A program made the translations under genes and the position numbers. Shown here piece by piece: positions 52,614 to 63,038 of a stretch of 64,000 bases of DNA. Every line of letters begins with the position of its first letter. Positions within the stretch are counted from its first letter, which is position 1. The notes under the pieces are model-generated. The model was given only the letters and a program-made list of their open reading frames with translations, did not search any database and was not told the DNA's origin. Source of the stretch: Anniella stebbinsi (taxonomy: Eukaryota > Chordata > Lepidosauria > Squamata > Anniellidae); the NCBI GenBank assembly GCA_029215795.1, contig JARDYH010000001.1:12609501-12673500 (forward strand), written 5' to 3'.

Positions 52614-53402
52614 TCTTTACTTTTAGGATAAGCATTAAAGTTTGATAATTGCATTAATTATTCTTCCTTGCACACTCCTGGCAGACAACAAAACAGTTGG
52701 TTAAAGATTTTGATGGCGGCTGAAAATACAAGGGTTGGGTCAACGTTGTTATAAAACCAATTATTTTAATTGGCAATATGATGATTGGCATGAATAATTT
52801 TAGATACACAATGTTCTGGTACAAGACCTACACAGCGGTATACACCCACATATAGATCGCGGTAGGATGTTGCAGTTAAAGATAATTCAGGTGCCTATCA
52901 AACCTGTTTGAAAGCCTTGATGCTGCTTTGAGAACACTTATCACAATATAGATCGGATACCTAAATTAATCTAAAATGGGCCTATTTAAGCCACATTAAG
53001 ATTCAACATTCATGATGCTTGTACATAGGCATCCATGTACCTGTTCAGAAGAGTCCCCTCATGTATACAGCCAGAAGGGGCAATAGTGTCTCTCTCCTGA
53101 ACCTCCCCAAAGTATGTGTGCATCTCCTCCTGGGTACAGCGTCTGCTGTACCCAGGTTCAGCACAATATTAGAAAGGGACACCTGCCTTTGTATAGCTGT
53201 ACTTGCTTAGGTTTTCCATAATATGTGGAATCCATATTGTGCAGCATCCCTGACAGAGTAGAGAATCTATATTCATAGAGTTGTAGGTATGTGTAGGCTC
53301 TCATTTCCAATGTTGCATCAATTGCATAGATGTTGGTGGGAGGACCCCATGAGGCCCCTTCACATGTCAGCTATATGTGTGGCAGGGAGTCTTCTGAAAT
53401 TC

Positions 53403-53427
53403 ATATATATATATATATATATATATA
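53403..53427. repeat. (AT)n microsatellite
   Basis: Twelve AT units. Confidence 0.92.
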
Positions 53428-53733
53428 GACTGCCAAATATTGGGTGAAACCAGTGAATCATATACACTCATTCCTATGAGTCTCCTCTGAGTAGGACACC
53501 ATGTTTGTCATTATGGTATATAAGAACTTCTGTACATTGCAGCCAATTCAATCCAAACTTGGCTGTACTGTGCTGCTTAGGCTTCAGAAGCATCTGCCTG
53601 GCAAACAAGCATTTTTAGCCTTATTGGAAGAAGTGGCAGCTAAAGGCGGTTTTGCTAAGAACAGCAATCCATGTCCATCCTTCTCAGAGTAGACCCATTG
53701 AATCATGTACACATTATGGAACTGAATTTATTC

Positions 53734-53779
<46 letters not shown>

Positions 53780-53985
53780 TATTATTTCTTACCTGCCTCT
53801 CCCTCCGGATTGAGGCAGGGAACAACATCAGTACAATGATATAAAATACATAAAACTGATTAAAAGCATATAAAATTAATACGTTATTAAAATCAACAAA
53901 GTTTAAAAATTCGATTGGGTAGGCCTGCCGGAAGAGATCAGTCTTTGTCACTCTCTTAAATTCTAGAAAAGCCAGTAACTGAAGC
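53734..53985 (-). mobile_element. L2 3' end
   Basis: (AAT)n tail, then TTACCTGCCTCTCCCTCCGG and TTGAGGCAGGGAACAAC. The minus strand then encodes TDLFRQAYP, the last residues of the L2 protein seen at 34.38 kb. About 250 bp, 5'-truncated. Confidence 0.88.
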
Positions 53986-54352
53986 TAACATCTCTGTCTT
54001 TGCTCCAATCAGCTTCTGTCTTTCCGCACGTGATGACTGTAGCCTTTTTGGGCTTCTGTATGAATTAGGGATTTTGGACTAATCTGCAACAAATGAGCAT
54101 GGATATCTAGGACAGGCTTTTGTCCCAATCACAGAAATTCTGTGGACTTGCAAACCAGTTTTTCACTTTTTTGTGGGGAGAAGATTTGAATTAGCGCTAA
54201 TGAACATCAGTTCATTAGCACTAATGCAAATTAGCACAAATCAAATTAAATTCTGGTTGGAAAAAACACGATCCTGTCGATGATTGGGCAGCAGAATGAA
54301 AGGTGCCTGATGATCTGCAAAACACGATTAAACAAGAAACGCACATCCCTAG

Positions 54353-55678
54353 TAGGGGTGTGCACTGGATCGGGTTCGATCCTTGATCTGGATCCGATCC
54401 AGGGGAAATCAGATACAATTATCCAATTTCCGATCCCCCCGCTGGATCGTTCGATCCAATTCGATCTGATCTGGAAAGGATCCAATCCAGGTTGCAATGG
54501 ATCGGAGGATTGGCGGGTGCCCACTGGCGCCCGCCGCCGCTTCCATTGGCGTGCGCCAGCAGGCGCCCTCCGATGGAAGTGGACAGCGGGGGAGGGCTTC
54601 CCTGGCGGGGCTGTCCGCTTCCATTGGTGGGTGCCAGTGGGTGCCCGCCGATGGAAGCAGACAACGGAGGCAGGGGGCTTACCTTCCGGGGACGTCCACT
54701 CCCCTCTGCTGCTGGCTGCTACTGTGAGCAGGCTTCGCGGCCTGCCCCTAGGTAGCGCACCAGGTGATGTCATCACCTGGCGTGCTACTCAGGAGCAGGC
54801 CGTGAAGCCTGCTTGCAGTAGCGGCCAGCGGTGGAGGGGAGCGGATGTCCCTAGAAGGTAAGCAGGGGGGAGGGGGGGCCATGGCCTGCTTACCTGCCGG
54901 GGTCATCCTCTCCCCTCCGCCGCTGGCCGCTACTGCGAGCAGGCTTCGCGGCCTGCCCCTAGGTAGTGCGCCAGGTGATGTTATCACTTGGTGCACTACT
55001 CAGGAGCAGGCCGCGAAGCCTGCTCGCAGAAGCAGCCAGCGGCGGAGGGGAGTGGATGGCCCCAGAAGGTAAGCAGGGGGGGAGGGGGGCCCACGGCCCG
55101 CTTACCTGTGAGGGCCGTCCACTCCCCTCTGCTTCTGGCCGCTACTGCAAGCAGGCTTTGCGGCCTGCCCCTAGGTAGTGCGCCAGGTGATGTCATCACC
55201 TGGCGTGTTACTCAGGGGCAGGCCGCGAAGCCTGTTTGCAGTAGCGGCCAGTGGTGGAGGGGAGCAGACAGCCCCAGCAAGTAAGCAGGGGGAGGGGGCT
55301 TACCCCCCCAGGGCCGTCCACTTCCATCCGCTGAGGCCCGCGGGCACCAGCAAATGGAAGCGGACAGCCCCGGGAGGTAAGGAGTGCAGGGGAGGGGGCT
55401 AACCTGCCAGGGCTATCCACAGCGGACAGCCTCGGGAGGTAAGAACCATGAGGGGGGACGAGGGAGCTAGTCCCCCTCACCCACCTTCCGCCATTTTTTC
55501 CCCATAGACTTGCATTGGGGGAATGCTTTCTTTCCCCCAATGCAAGTCTATGGGGAAAACAGAAATGGCAGCCGATCCAGTCCGGGGGGCCTCCAATTTT
55601 GTCCGATCTGATCCGGGACAAAATTGGTGGTCCCGATCCAGGTCCCGATCTGATCCGGGGGGTCTGTGTACACCTCTA
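54353..55678. mobile_element. 1.3-kb GC-rich hAT-like element, inverted copy
   Basis: TAGGGGTGTGCACTGGATCG at the left and GTGTACACCTCTA at the right. The perfect 8-bp TSD ATCCCTAG lies at 54345-54352 and 55679-55686. It is opposite in orientation to 16925-18261: its right end (complement TAGAGGTGTACACAGACC) matches the left end of that copy. GATCCGATC-rich ends, a CATAGACTTGCATTG/CAATGCAAGTCTATG pair at 55503-55552, and three palindromic modules. No transposase; frames are repeat artefacts. Confidence 0.93.
54690..55290. repeat. Three tandem palindromic modules, 211-212-bp period
   Basis: Cores GTGATGT(C/T)ATCAC start at 54764, 54975 and 55187. Arms GCAGGCTTCGCGGCCTGCCC and their complements flank each; units are bounded by CTTACC and GGTAAG. 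Homologous to 17330-18000 but with a shorter spacer. Confidence 0.92.
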
Positions 55679-55712
55679 ATCCCTAGTATAACCGTCCCTG
55701 CCAGGAGACGTT

Positions 55713-56287
55713 GAGCTCCATCACACCAGCAATTTATCGCACAATCGCCATTCCAGGTATGTGGCTTTGCAATGCAGTACTCACATGATGTCGTCCCTGT
55801 CTTGCACTCACCTTGCCTCTTCTCCCCCTTGTTGCATTTTATTTTGGTGCAGGGAAAGTCTGGATTTTCCCCCATCTCACTTTTTCCTTTGTTGAAGGTG
55901 TGCGCTAATGGAGTCTTGCTGGCAAAAGGGGAGGGCGGGGTGGTTCTCCTCCTCCAGCACATCATCGTACAGACTTGTGCTGAGTTGGTTGAATGGACTT
56001 TTTACTGCTCCAACCCCCCCCCCCATTGCCCACAGGAACGAAGCCCAGATGAAACCTTAAGTCAGTAAATCACGAGTCAACAAAGCCAGAGTGAGGGGAG
56101 GAAAGAGCCCGTGCCCATCAAGAACTGCAGGAGGAAGTAGAACAGGCAGGGTGGAGTGGAAGAGCAAACAAGCAAAAACCCACATGAGCAGGACTGGGTG
56201 TGATGGAGCACTTGATGTGCTGATGAAATGGAGGTAAAAAAAAATGTGGAGGCAAACCAGGGGGGAAAAATAGGTGTGATGGAGCCC
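55713..56287. mobile_element. Harbinger-like element, inverted interior
   Basis: GAGCTCCATCACACC at the left and GGTGTGATGGAGCCC at the right. The interior (CAGTACTCACATGATGTCGT, CTTTTTCCTTTGTTG, CACTTGATGTGCTG) is the reverse complement of the 43157 copy. The flanking 3-mers (GTT, TAC) do not match. Confidence 0.78.
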
Positions 56288-56459
56288 TACGTCTTTTCTA
56301 CAAAGCACTCCTTTCCATTGGGCAGCTTAGACTCCATAGGTTACTTCATCCATATCTGCCTTTCCTGCTTTTCTCCTTACCCTTGGTTCTACCAGCCCTG
56401 CTACCTACACCTTTTCTTTTCTCCCTGGCATTTAACAGCTTAAGTTGAGTTTCTAACTG

Positions 56460-56616
56460 ATTCTTTGGCCTGGCTGAAAGTTTGAAATTGTTTTAAATGT
56501 TAGCTGTTTTTATGTTCTATGTTTTAAAAATTTTGCATATTGACATTTGATGTTCAATCTTTTCATTTCTGTAAACCGCCCAGAGAGCTTCGGCTATGGG
56601 GCAGCATATGAATGTA

Positions 56617-56658
<42 letters not shown>
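56460..56658 (+). mobile_element. LINE 3' end with (AAT)n tail
   Basis: TCTGTAAACCGCCCAGAGAG and CTTCGGCTATGGGGCAGCAT then (AAT)n. Plus-strand counterpart of the 953-1105 and 3183-3605 ends. Confidence 0.82.
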
Positions 56659-56659
<1 letters not shown>

Positions 56660-56811
56660 TACACCTCTCTTCTTTGCTGTGCTTGCTTGGAATTAACCTT
56701 GATTTCACTTTCTGACTATGCATCCCTGAATTAGACACCTTGATCCAGCCAATGAATAATGTCTACCTGCTGGATCAAGTGCCCTGTTCCTCTAAAGAAA
56801 TATTGGGCCCA

Positions 56812-56815
<4 letters not shown>

Positions 56816-56856
<41 letters not shown>
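56816..56856. repeat. (TA)n microsatellite
   Basis: Twenty TA units. Confidence 0.95.
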
Positions 56857-56857
<1 letters not shown>

Positions 56858-57590
56858 CAACTATGTGTGTAAGTACATGTTACTTGTCTTAAAATGTTTT
56901 TTTTTTTGCTGATAGAGAGGGAAACCATTTTTTCCTTCCCCCCCATTTCCATTTTATTGTGAGAAGCTTTTGAAATTGTATAGAGCACTTCTGAAACAAT
57001 AATTTTAAAAAAAACTATACAAGGAAGGAGGATGAGATGACCCGCCAGTTGATTTCTAGCTTTTGAGGAACCCACAAGAAGCAAGATGTTTCCTTAAAGC
57101 GATCATGAGCCTATTGTTCGCCCAAGCTCAGGAGACAATAATCTCTAATCAGATACAACAGTGATTCATAATACCAAAATTATCTTGACTTTTACAAGAT
57201 TGGCTTTAACCTTTCCGAGGCTGCTTTTCTTTCTTTCTTGTCTCTTCAGAGCCTTTGATGTTGTCGAAAGAAAGAGTATTTTGCATTTCTCTGACTCCAA
57301 AATGGGATGTTTCATATCATTTCAAATAAATGTGGGCAAACCACATTACTGGGTTTCTCTCTTTGAGGGTCTGTGTGCTTCATCTTTGCTTTCTTGAACC
57401 ATCCGATACATTCCTGTTAATCAAAGTGGTCCAATTTTACTGCAGTGCTTTAAAATGTCTTTGTGTCGCATCGAACATCCCCTGTAGTTTTCTGTACAGT
57501 GGCACATCACATGATGCTATAATGCCATGTTGTATATCTATGTATTTACTATCCTGCCTTCAGTCCAAAAGGACTCCCGGTACGGCTTCC

Positions 57591-57620
<30 letters not shown>
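57591..57620. repeat. (AAT)n microsatellite
   Basis: Ten AAT units. Confidence 0.92.
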
Positions 57621-57623
<3 letters not shown>

Positions 57624-58075
57624 CAATATAGTGATGATAATGAATCAATGAAACAAAAGCAAAATCTTATGCACAGCCGAACATTCTCAAAAGAGAACGT
57701 TCACATCTACTTTGGAGAGCATGGTAGGCAAAATGGGAGCGGATCCCCACATCAGTTTTCGGGGGTAAGCATTTGAAAGTCAAGGAGGTGTGAAAGACGC
57801 TGCTATCACACAGAGATGCAACCCCCTATCCAGCATTTTTTCTCCAGAGCTCTCCGGATTGATGCTACATAATGGTGTGCCACTGTTCATGTTCTTTCTG
57901 GAAAATGGTAGCCCCCCCAGTGGGGCATTTTAATCCCCTAGCTGAAAATTAGCCCCCACCACCCACCATTGCCCAGTTCCATAGTTTATAAAGCTGCAAA
58001 TGTTTTGGGGGAGGGAGGCGTTTACAGCGCTAACAAAAACGATAGGGAGAGCTGCAGCATGCTCGTTCTGCTCAC

Positions 58076-58195
58076 AGGGTTGGTTGCCTGCTTTGCATAC
58101 AGAAGGTCCCAGGTTTGGCCCCTGGCATCTCCAAATAGGACTAGGAAAGAATCCTGCCTGAAAGCTGCTGCCAGACAGAGTATTAAAATAGAGCA
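58076..58195 (+). mobile_element. tRNA-derived SINE, head and body
   Basis: TTGCCTGCTTTGCATACAG, then a B-box-like CCCAGGTTTGGCCCCTGG, then TAGGACTAGGAAAGAATCC. Same family as 4366-5097; the A-box end and 3' tail are diverged or missing. Confidence 0.72.
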
Positions 58196-58561
58196 GGGGG
58201 CAGTCTTGACGAGGGGTTTGCCCCAGGGTGGCTCCGCAGTGGTGGCAGGTCATTTATATGATGCAGCCACCATCACGGAGCCATCCCGAGGCATTTCCTG
58301 AAGCTCCAGTTTAAAAATGTCGGGGACTTACTGGGACTTTTTTTCATTTGGAGCGAGGCGTCAACGGCATCTGCTGTCTGTCCCTTGCTCCGGAGCTGCT
58401 TCGGAGGCGTGCCTGGGCAGATGGCAAACTCTGATTGGTCGCCATCTGCCCCGACAGGAGGAAGAGGTGGGCCACCAAGCTGAATGGCCGCTGGTCCCCC
58501 TCTGCACTTCTCCGGCTTGGGCAGAAGCCCCCAAAAGGTTTTTTTTTAAATAAAATAAAAT
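58196..58561. other. Unannotated GC-richer sequence
   Basis: Contains a CAGATGGC.../GCCATCTG inverted pair (about 58,418-58,450) around a CTGATTGG CCAAT-type box. Nothing else recognised. Confidence 0.35.
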
Positions 58562-58830
58562 AACACAGGAATGCAAGAAGACATGGGTGCTCCAAGCATG
58601 GGTATGGTGCCTCCTCCAAAGTAAAGGCAAACAAACAAACAAATAAAACCTGGGGATGCAAGGAAGTGTGGGTGCTCCAAGCATGGGTGTGGTGCCTTCT
58701 CCAAAGTAAAGGTTCCCCCCCCCCAAAAAAAACAGAGGCGGGGAAGCGCGGGTACCCCATGTACAGGCACAGCTCCTCCTCCAAAGTAAAGGAAAACCAA
58801 CAAACCAACAATGGGGATGTGAGGAGGCGC
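58562..58830. repeat. Minisatellite, 80-85-bp unit, about three copies
   Basis: CTCCAAAGTAAAGG recurs at about 58614, 58699 and 58779, each preceded by a GGTGCTCCAAGCATGGGT-type block. The unit ends vary in A, C and AAAC runs. Long overlapping frames on the minus strand (up to 209 codons) arise from this repeat. Confidence 0.88.
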
Positions 58831-60091
58831 TCCTCCTTGCCTGTAAGCCCCGCGCTCGCTCCGTCACCTTTGGATAACGCGAAGGAGCACAAACACGGGG
58901 AGAGGGGCTCGAGGTGCAAAAGTGCAGCAACAGACCAATGGTCTGGCTTGGTATAACGGGGTTCTTGACTCATTTTTCAGTTCCTTGTTTGTTAGCATGT
59001 TCCCCTCCCCACCCCCCGGTCTGTATTAGCATGGTGTGTGTTTTTTTCTCCATCAGTGCATTTGCATGCCCCTGACCATCACCACCCCAGGTCTGTTATG
59101 CATATGTGCATGGACCCAACATTACAAAAAACTGGGAAATGACCTGGGAAAATTACATTTCCCAGCATCTCTGATGCCTGGGACATTTTCTTCAGTAATG
59201 ATTCCAAGCGCTAGAGAACAGAAAGTCACACAATCAGGTTTGGTGCTTTTTTGGGGGGGGGGGTCGGTGGGAAGGAATTCAGACTCCATTGCATCCTTAT
59301 GATATCACCAGGAGCACAGCAGGCTCCAGATTGGGCTTGAAATTAACCAAGCCATTTCCCCATCTTCCCCCCCCCTTTTTTTTCTTTTAATAAAAGTTTA
59401 GTTTCTCAAGCTCCGTTCTGAATCAAACCGGGGTGGAGAAGTTGTCAACCACCAGCGCTTGCAAGCTAACATTATCATATGATGAAAAATTCACTTTAAA
59501 AGGCAGCCGTGATAGTTTCCGGAAAGTAATGTCTCAAAGAAAAAGGTTACTATGCTGTGTTATTATCTTACCTGATTGCCGCACAATTCGTTTTCCTCCC
59601 CCTTCTCATCCAAAGTGTAAGTAATTTTGTTCCAAGTAGAAATAATTATAAAAAGCTCGAACATGAACTTCATTATGGAAATGGATATATCCGAGGTAGT
59701 ATTATTAAGAAAACTTTAGAGTATTCATAAAGCATGTCAACGACGGCTATTTCTTCCCCTTCCCACATTAATGCCATCAACGTAAGCTTACGCAGCAGCA
59801 GCAATAATAAAAGAGCAAATGAACGCTCTCCATGCAGATGTAGAGCTTGTTGGCATTTTCCCAACATCTGTGTTGCCATCAATCTGCCTTTAGGTATGCA
59901 GCTCAATGTGCGTAATGTTGTTAACAACAGACATAACATTATAAAACTACAATTAAATGAAGGTGGTTGGAGGACCCATTAAAATGTCATCTTCTGTTAG
60001 AGCACTATTTACAGAATTTTAATAGGATCTATATAGAGATTACAAATTCTATTTAATTAAGGGAAGTACATCAGGCATTTGTCAATGGTTC
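58831..60091. other. Mostly unique sequence
   Basis: No exon recognised. The 59.64-60.00 kb part is the strongest conserved-element candidate in the window. Confidence 0.4.
59640..60000. promoter_or_regulatory. Candidate conserved non-coding element
   Basis: Repeat-free AT-rich tract with AATAATTATAAAAAGC, TTCATTATGG, CCACATTAATGCCATC, ATTCATAAAGC, CGTAATGTTGTTAACAAC and ACAATTAAATGAAGG: homeodomain, CDX/HOX-like and HNF1-like cores. No frame of interest. Inference from composition. Confidence 0.35.
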
Positions 60092-60240
60092 CTTAAGAAC
60101 CTGAGAACTCCCTGGCTAGCTCAGACCAAGGTCCATTTAGTCCAATATTACATTTCAAGTAGTACCCCACTACTAGTACACACACAGCTGATTCCCCCTG
60201 ATTTCTTCGTTATACTAAATTAGTATCCATCATCACCTCT
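60092..60240 (-). mobile_element. CR1-like 3' fragment
   Basis: TTAAGAACCTGAGAACTCCC and CAGACCAAGGTCCATTTAGT resemble the complement of the CR1 terminus. Diverged. Confidence 0.55.
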
Positions 60241-60398
60241 CGTGATGACTCATTTAGGTGTGCATTGCAATATGTTGCATGTTGCAAAAGGGGCCAAAAT
60301 GAGAGCCATGGTGTTAGTATATACATTTATCATTTTTTTTTGTTATTGTTTGATCTTACAATCAGTACATTCCATTGGGCAAGCTGTAGTGGGTTAAG

Positions 60399-60718
60399 TA
60401 GGCTGACCATATGAAAAGGAGGACAGGGCTCCTGTAACTTTAACAGTTGTAGAGAGAAGGGGATTTCAGCCAGTGTCATTTGTATGCAATTAGTCCCTGG
60501 TGAAATTCCCTCTTCATCACAACAGTTAAAGGTGCAGGCACTATACTCGAGTGACCATATACAAAAGAAGGCAGGGCCCCTGCAACTTTAACTGTCGTGA
60601 TGAAGAGGGAATTTCACCAGGAACAAATTGCATACAAATGACACTGGCTGAAATTCCCTTTTCTCTACAACTGTTAAAGTTACATCAGCCCTGTCCTCCT
60701 TTTCATATCGTCAGCCTA
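60399..60718. mobile_element. 320-bp hairpin hAT, A/A ends
   Basis: TAGGCTGACCATATGAAAAG at the left with its complement at the right. The perfect 8-bp TSD GGGTTAAG lies at 60391-60398 and 60719-60726. Nearly the whole element folds on itself; a small frame reading through the right arm also occurs in the 50-kb copies and is an artefact. Confidence 0.95.
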
Positions 60719-60726
60719 GGGTTAAG

Positions 60727-60989
60727 AGACTTCCATATTGAAAACAAAACAAAATAAAACCCAGGAACAATGTAATACAACCAGCACGTAGATACCTGGG
60801 AAGAGACTGGGCCACTGCAAAGCTCCAGAATTTGGCAGACATTGATCTGAAATGACGAAGACACGTTTAGAACAACCTTTTTGCATCAGTGGACGCATTT
60901 TGAAGTTTTAGAGATTGTTGTGGGTGCTCTCACAACATGGCTACCTTGGGTGGGAGACTGGTGGACATTAAGAGAGGAAGGAAAGAGGG
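60727..60989. other. Unannotated sequence
   Basis: No repeat family or exon recognised. Confidence 0.4.
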
Positions 60990-61299
60990 ACATCCAGCGC
61001 AGCGCGTTTTTATTTTGAAGGAGACTGTGCGATCATGCACCAAAAAGTAAGCCTTTAAAAATAAAACCTGAGAGCCATCGCTGTGATGGCAAAACATCTC
61101 CCCCCCTTACCCCCTGATGGGCACGGAGCTCCCTACAGAGCTCCATGCCTGGTGGCAGAACCCCGCTACTCCCGGTGAAGAAGGGATGACCCTGGGAGTG
61201 GGCGCCACACCACTCACAGTCCTAGGGGCTGTCCAAGTGAGAGCACACAGGGATGACCTTGAGCTGACCCCGGGATAAATGGCAGGTGTAGACGTGGCC
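60990..61299. mobile_element. Harbinger-like fragment, right end
   Basis: GATGACCTTGAGCTGACCCC and GCAGGTGTAGACGTGGCC match the right end of 38415-38949. The left terminus was not found, so the left boundary is approximate. Confidence 0.6.
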
Positions 61300-62179
61300 T
61301 TAAACTATCTGAGCTCAGAGAAGACCTGTTGGTGTCCTAATGCTGACCTCATATTCCAAGCTAAGGAAATGTCAATTGTGGTGACGTCTCTAGATCAACA
61401 TATCCCTTGATGATGGACCTGGGTGTCCTTGCTTCCCAGGGAACCAGGTTTGGACATCGGCGTCGTTCGGTGGAGCTTCAGCTTCCCCCGTTGCAAAACT
61501 AAACTGCCATTAACATTTCAACTTCTCTTCAAAGCAATGCAGATATCACTGTTCCCACGGTTGCGCCTTTCAACTAGCCAAAATACAAAAGCGTTTCGGA
61601 CATGAAAGTTCGACTCCTGTAGCCTCTCCTGATTAGACCACCAGGATATCTTTCTGTGTCAGTGTGTCTGATAAATGTTTAAACTTTGATTCTCCAAAGG
61701 AAATCCAGGGAGATAATCTGAATAGCAAACTCTTTGTTCCATGGATGTTTGATGTGGTAAGATTTCATTTGCTTCCCCCCCCCCCCCGAACGATGCTGTC
61801 ATTTATAAGGAAGCAGAGCTTTGTTTCAATTGCTCTTTTAAATGGTCCCATTAACAGTGCTGTTGTGCCCCAGGTCCATCAGAGCAACGTCTTGGAAATT
61901 AATCAATTCAGGGTTGTTGTTTTTATGTTTTGTTTTTGTTCAGTGGTGCAAGTTGTTGGATCATTGATTTTATTAGTCTCCTCCGTGTTTTTTATTTATT
62001 TTTCCTTTTCTCCCCGCTGCTTTAAACCACCTCCTTATTTCAAAACATTATTTACTGTCACTCTTATCAAAAGCATAATGTTTGTGATCCAGTGATAGGG
62101 ACCCATGAGTTCTGCTTTAGAAGCGAGAGAAATCGCCTTGTGCAGCCATAGACTTCTATCTATCATAGTTAGCAAGAGG
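61300..62179. other. Unannotated sequence
   Basis: C run at about 61,777-61,787. The frame at 61664-62095 has no domain. Confidence 0.4.
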
Positions 62180-62423
62180 AACCAGAAAATCCACTAAGCA
62201 GGATATAGTACTATGAAAGCGGTATGAAAGCGGTATACCACACTACTGCTTTATAGTGGTATTGAAGTGCACTGACAACTGTTGAGGCCCTTTGACACAT
62301 ACCATATATCACTTTCATACCGCTTTCAAAGTGCTATATAAAATTTGGTGTGGCTCATGCTTTTTATATACCGCTTTCATACCGCTTTCATAGTGCTATA
62401 TCCTGTTTAGTATGGATTAGGCC
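62180..62423. mobile_element. GGCC-type MITE, diverged left end
   Basis: CACTAAGCAGGATATAGTAC...GCGGTATACCACACTACTGC...GTTTAGTATGGATTAGGCC. Same layout as 15156-15399. No clear TSD. Confidence 0.78.
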
Positions 62424-62804
62424 TGTGTCACATCTGGCTATTGTAGTGACAAGGATGCATAGGGCTGAGTGAAATTGGCCTCCTGAAATATCCATGCTAC
62501 TTGTGGGAGATGCAATTTGTGGGAAGTGAAAGAGGGAGTGCCGTTTTAACAAATGCTCTCTGGGAGAGGGGATTTTTCAATAGTATTTTGGGCAGAAAGA
62601 ACGTATTCAGATAATCTCCTTTTGATAAATATCAACTCAAATATGGGATGACTCTATAATGTTAGTTCATGATGGTGGAAGGAAGTAGTGAGCTAAGATA
62701 GAAGGACTGGAAGGTGTAGGAGCCAAGCCCATGGTTTCCTGCAACAATACTAAGATATATCCGGTTGGATTTCCAGTGGCATGCTGAAATGGTAGAATTG
62801 TGCC
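62424..62804. other. Unannotated sequence
   Basis: No repeat family or exon recognised. Confidence 0.4.
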
Positions 62805-63038
62805 AGATTCCGGCTGGACATCAGGAAAAACTTCCTGACTGTTAGAGCAATACGACAATGGAACCAATTACCTAGGGAGGTGGTGGGCTCTCCCACATTA
62901 GAGGCATTCAAGAGGCAGCTGGACAACCATCTGTCAGGGATGCCTTAAGGTAGATTCCTGCATTGAGCAGGGGGTTGGACTCAATGGCCTTATAGGCCCC
63001 TTCCAACTCTACTATTCTATGATTCTATGATTCTATGA
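62805..63038 (+). mobile_element. CR1 3' end (ATTCTATGA type)
   Basis: GGCTGGACATCAGGAAAAAC, GGTGGGCTCTCCCACATTAG and a triple TTCTATGA terminus. About 230 bp, 5'-truncated; very similar to 8,800-9,033. Confidence 0.9.

Larger units (their letters stand above)
52176..53733. other. Unannotated sequence with microsatellites
   Basis: (CT)n at 52580-52611 and (AT)n at 53403-53427; no exon or other family recognised. Confidence 0.4.
54066..55685. mobile_element. Probable hAT host of the 54353 element
   Basis: TAGGGATTTTGGAC begins it and ACGCACATCCCTA ends it once the inner element and one TSD copy are removed. Flanks GTATGAAT (54058-54065) and GTATAACC (55686-55693) match in 5 of 8, so the call is tentative. 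Confidence 0.45.
56659..58075. other. Unannotated sequence with microsatellites
   Basis: (TA)n at 56816-56856 and (AAT)n at 57591-57620; the latter is preceded by TATCCTGCCTTCAGTCC, possibly a LINE 3' end remnant. No exon recognised. Confidence 0.4.

Noticed and set aside
58344..58973. Two overlapping minus-strand frames of 189-209 codons
   Set aside because: They read through an 80-85-bp minisatellite in different frames; repeated protein blocks are artefacts.
60551..60757. Small frame starting MTIYKRRQGPCNFN, also found near 50.2-50.4 kb
   Set aside because: Repeated only because it lies in the arms of the hairpin hAT copies; no evidence of selection on the protein.
62180..62423. 3-bp TSD for this MITE copy
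   Set aside because: The left terminus has decayed and the flanking triplets differ.
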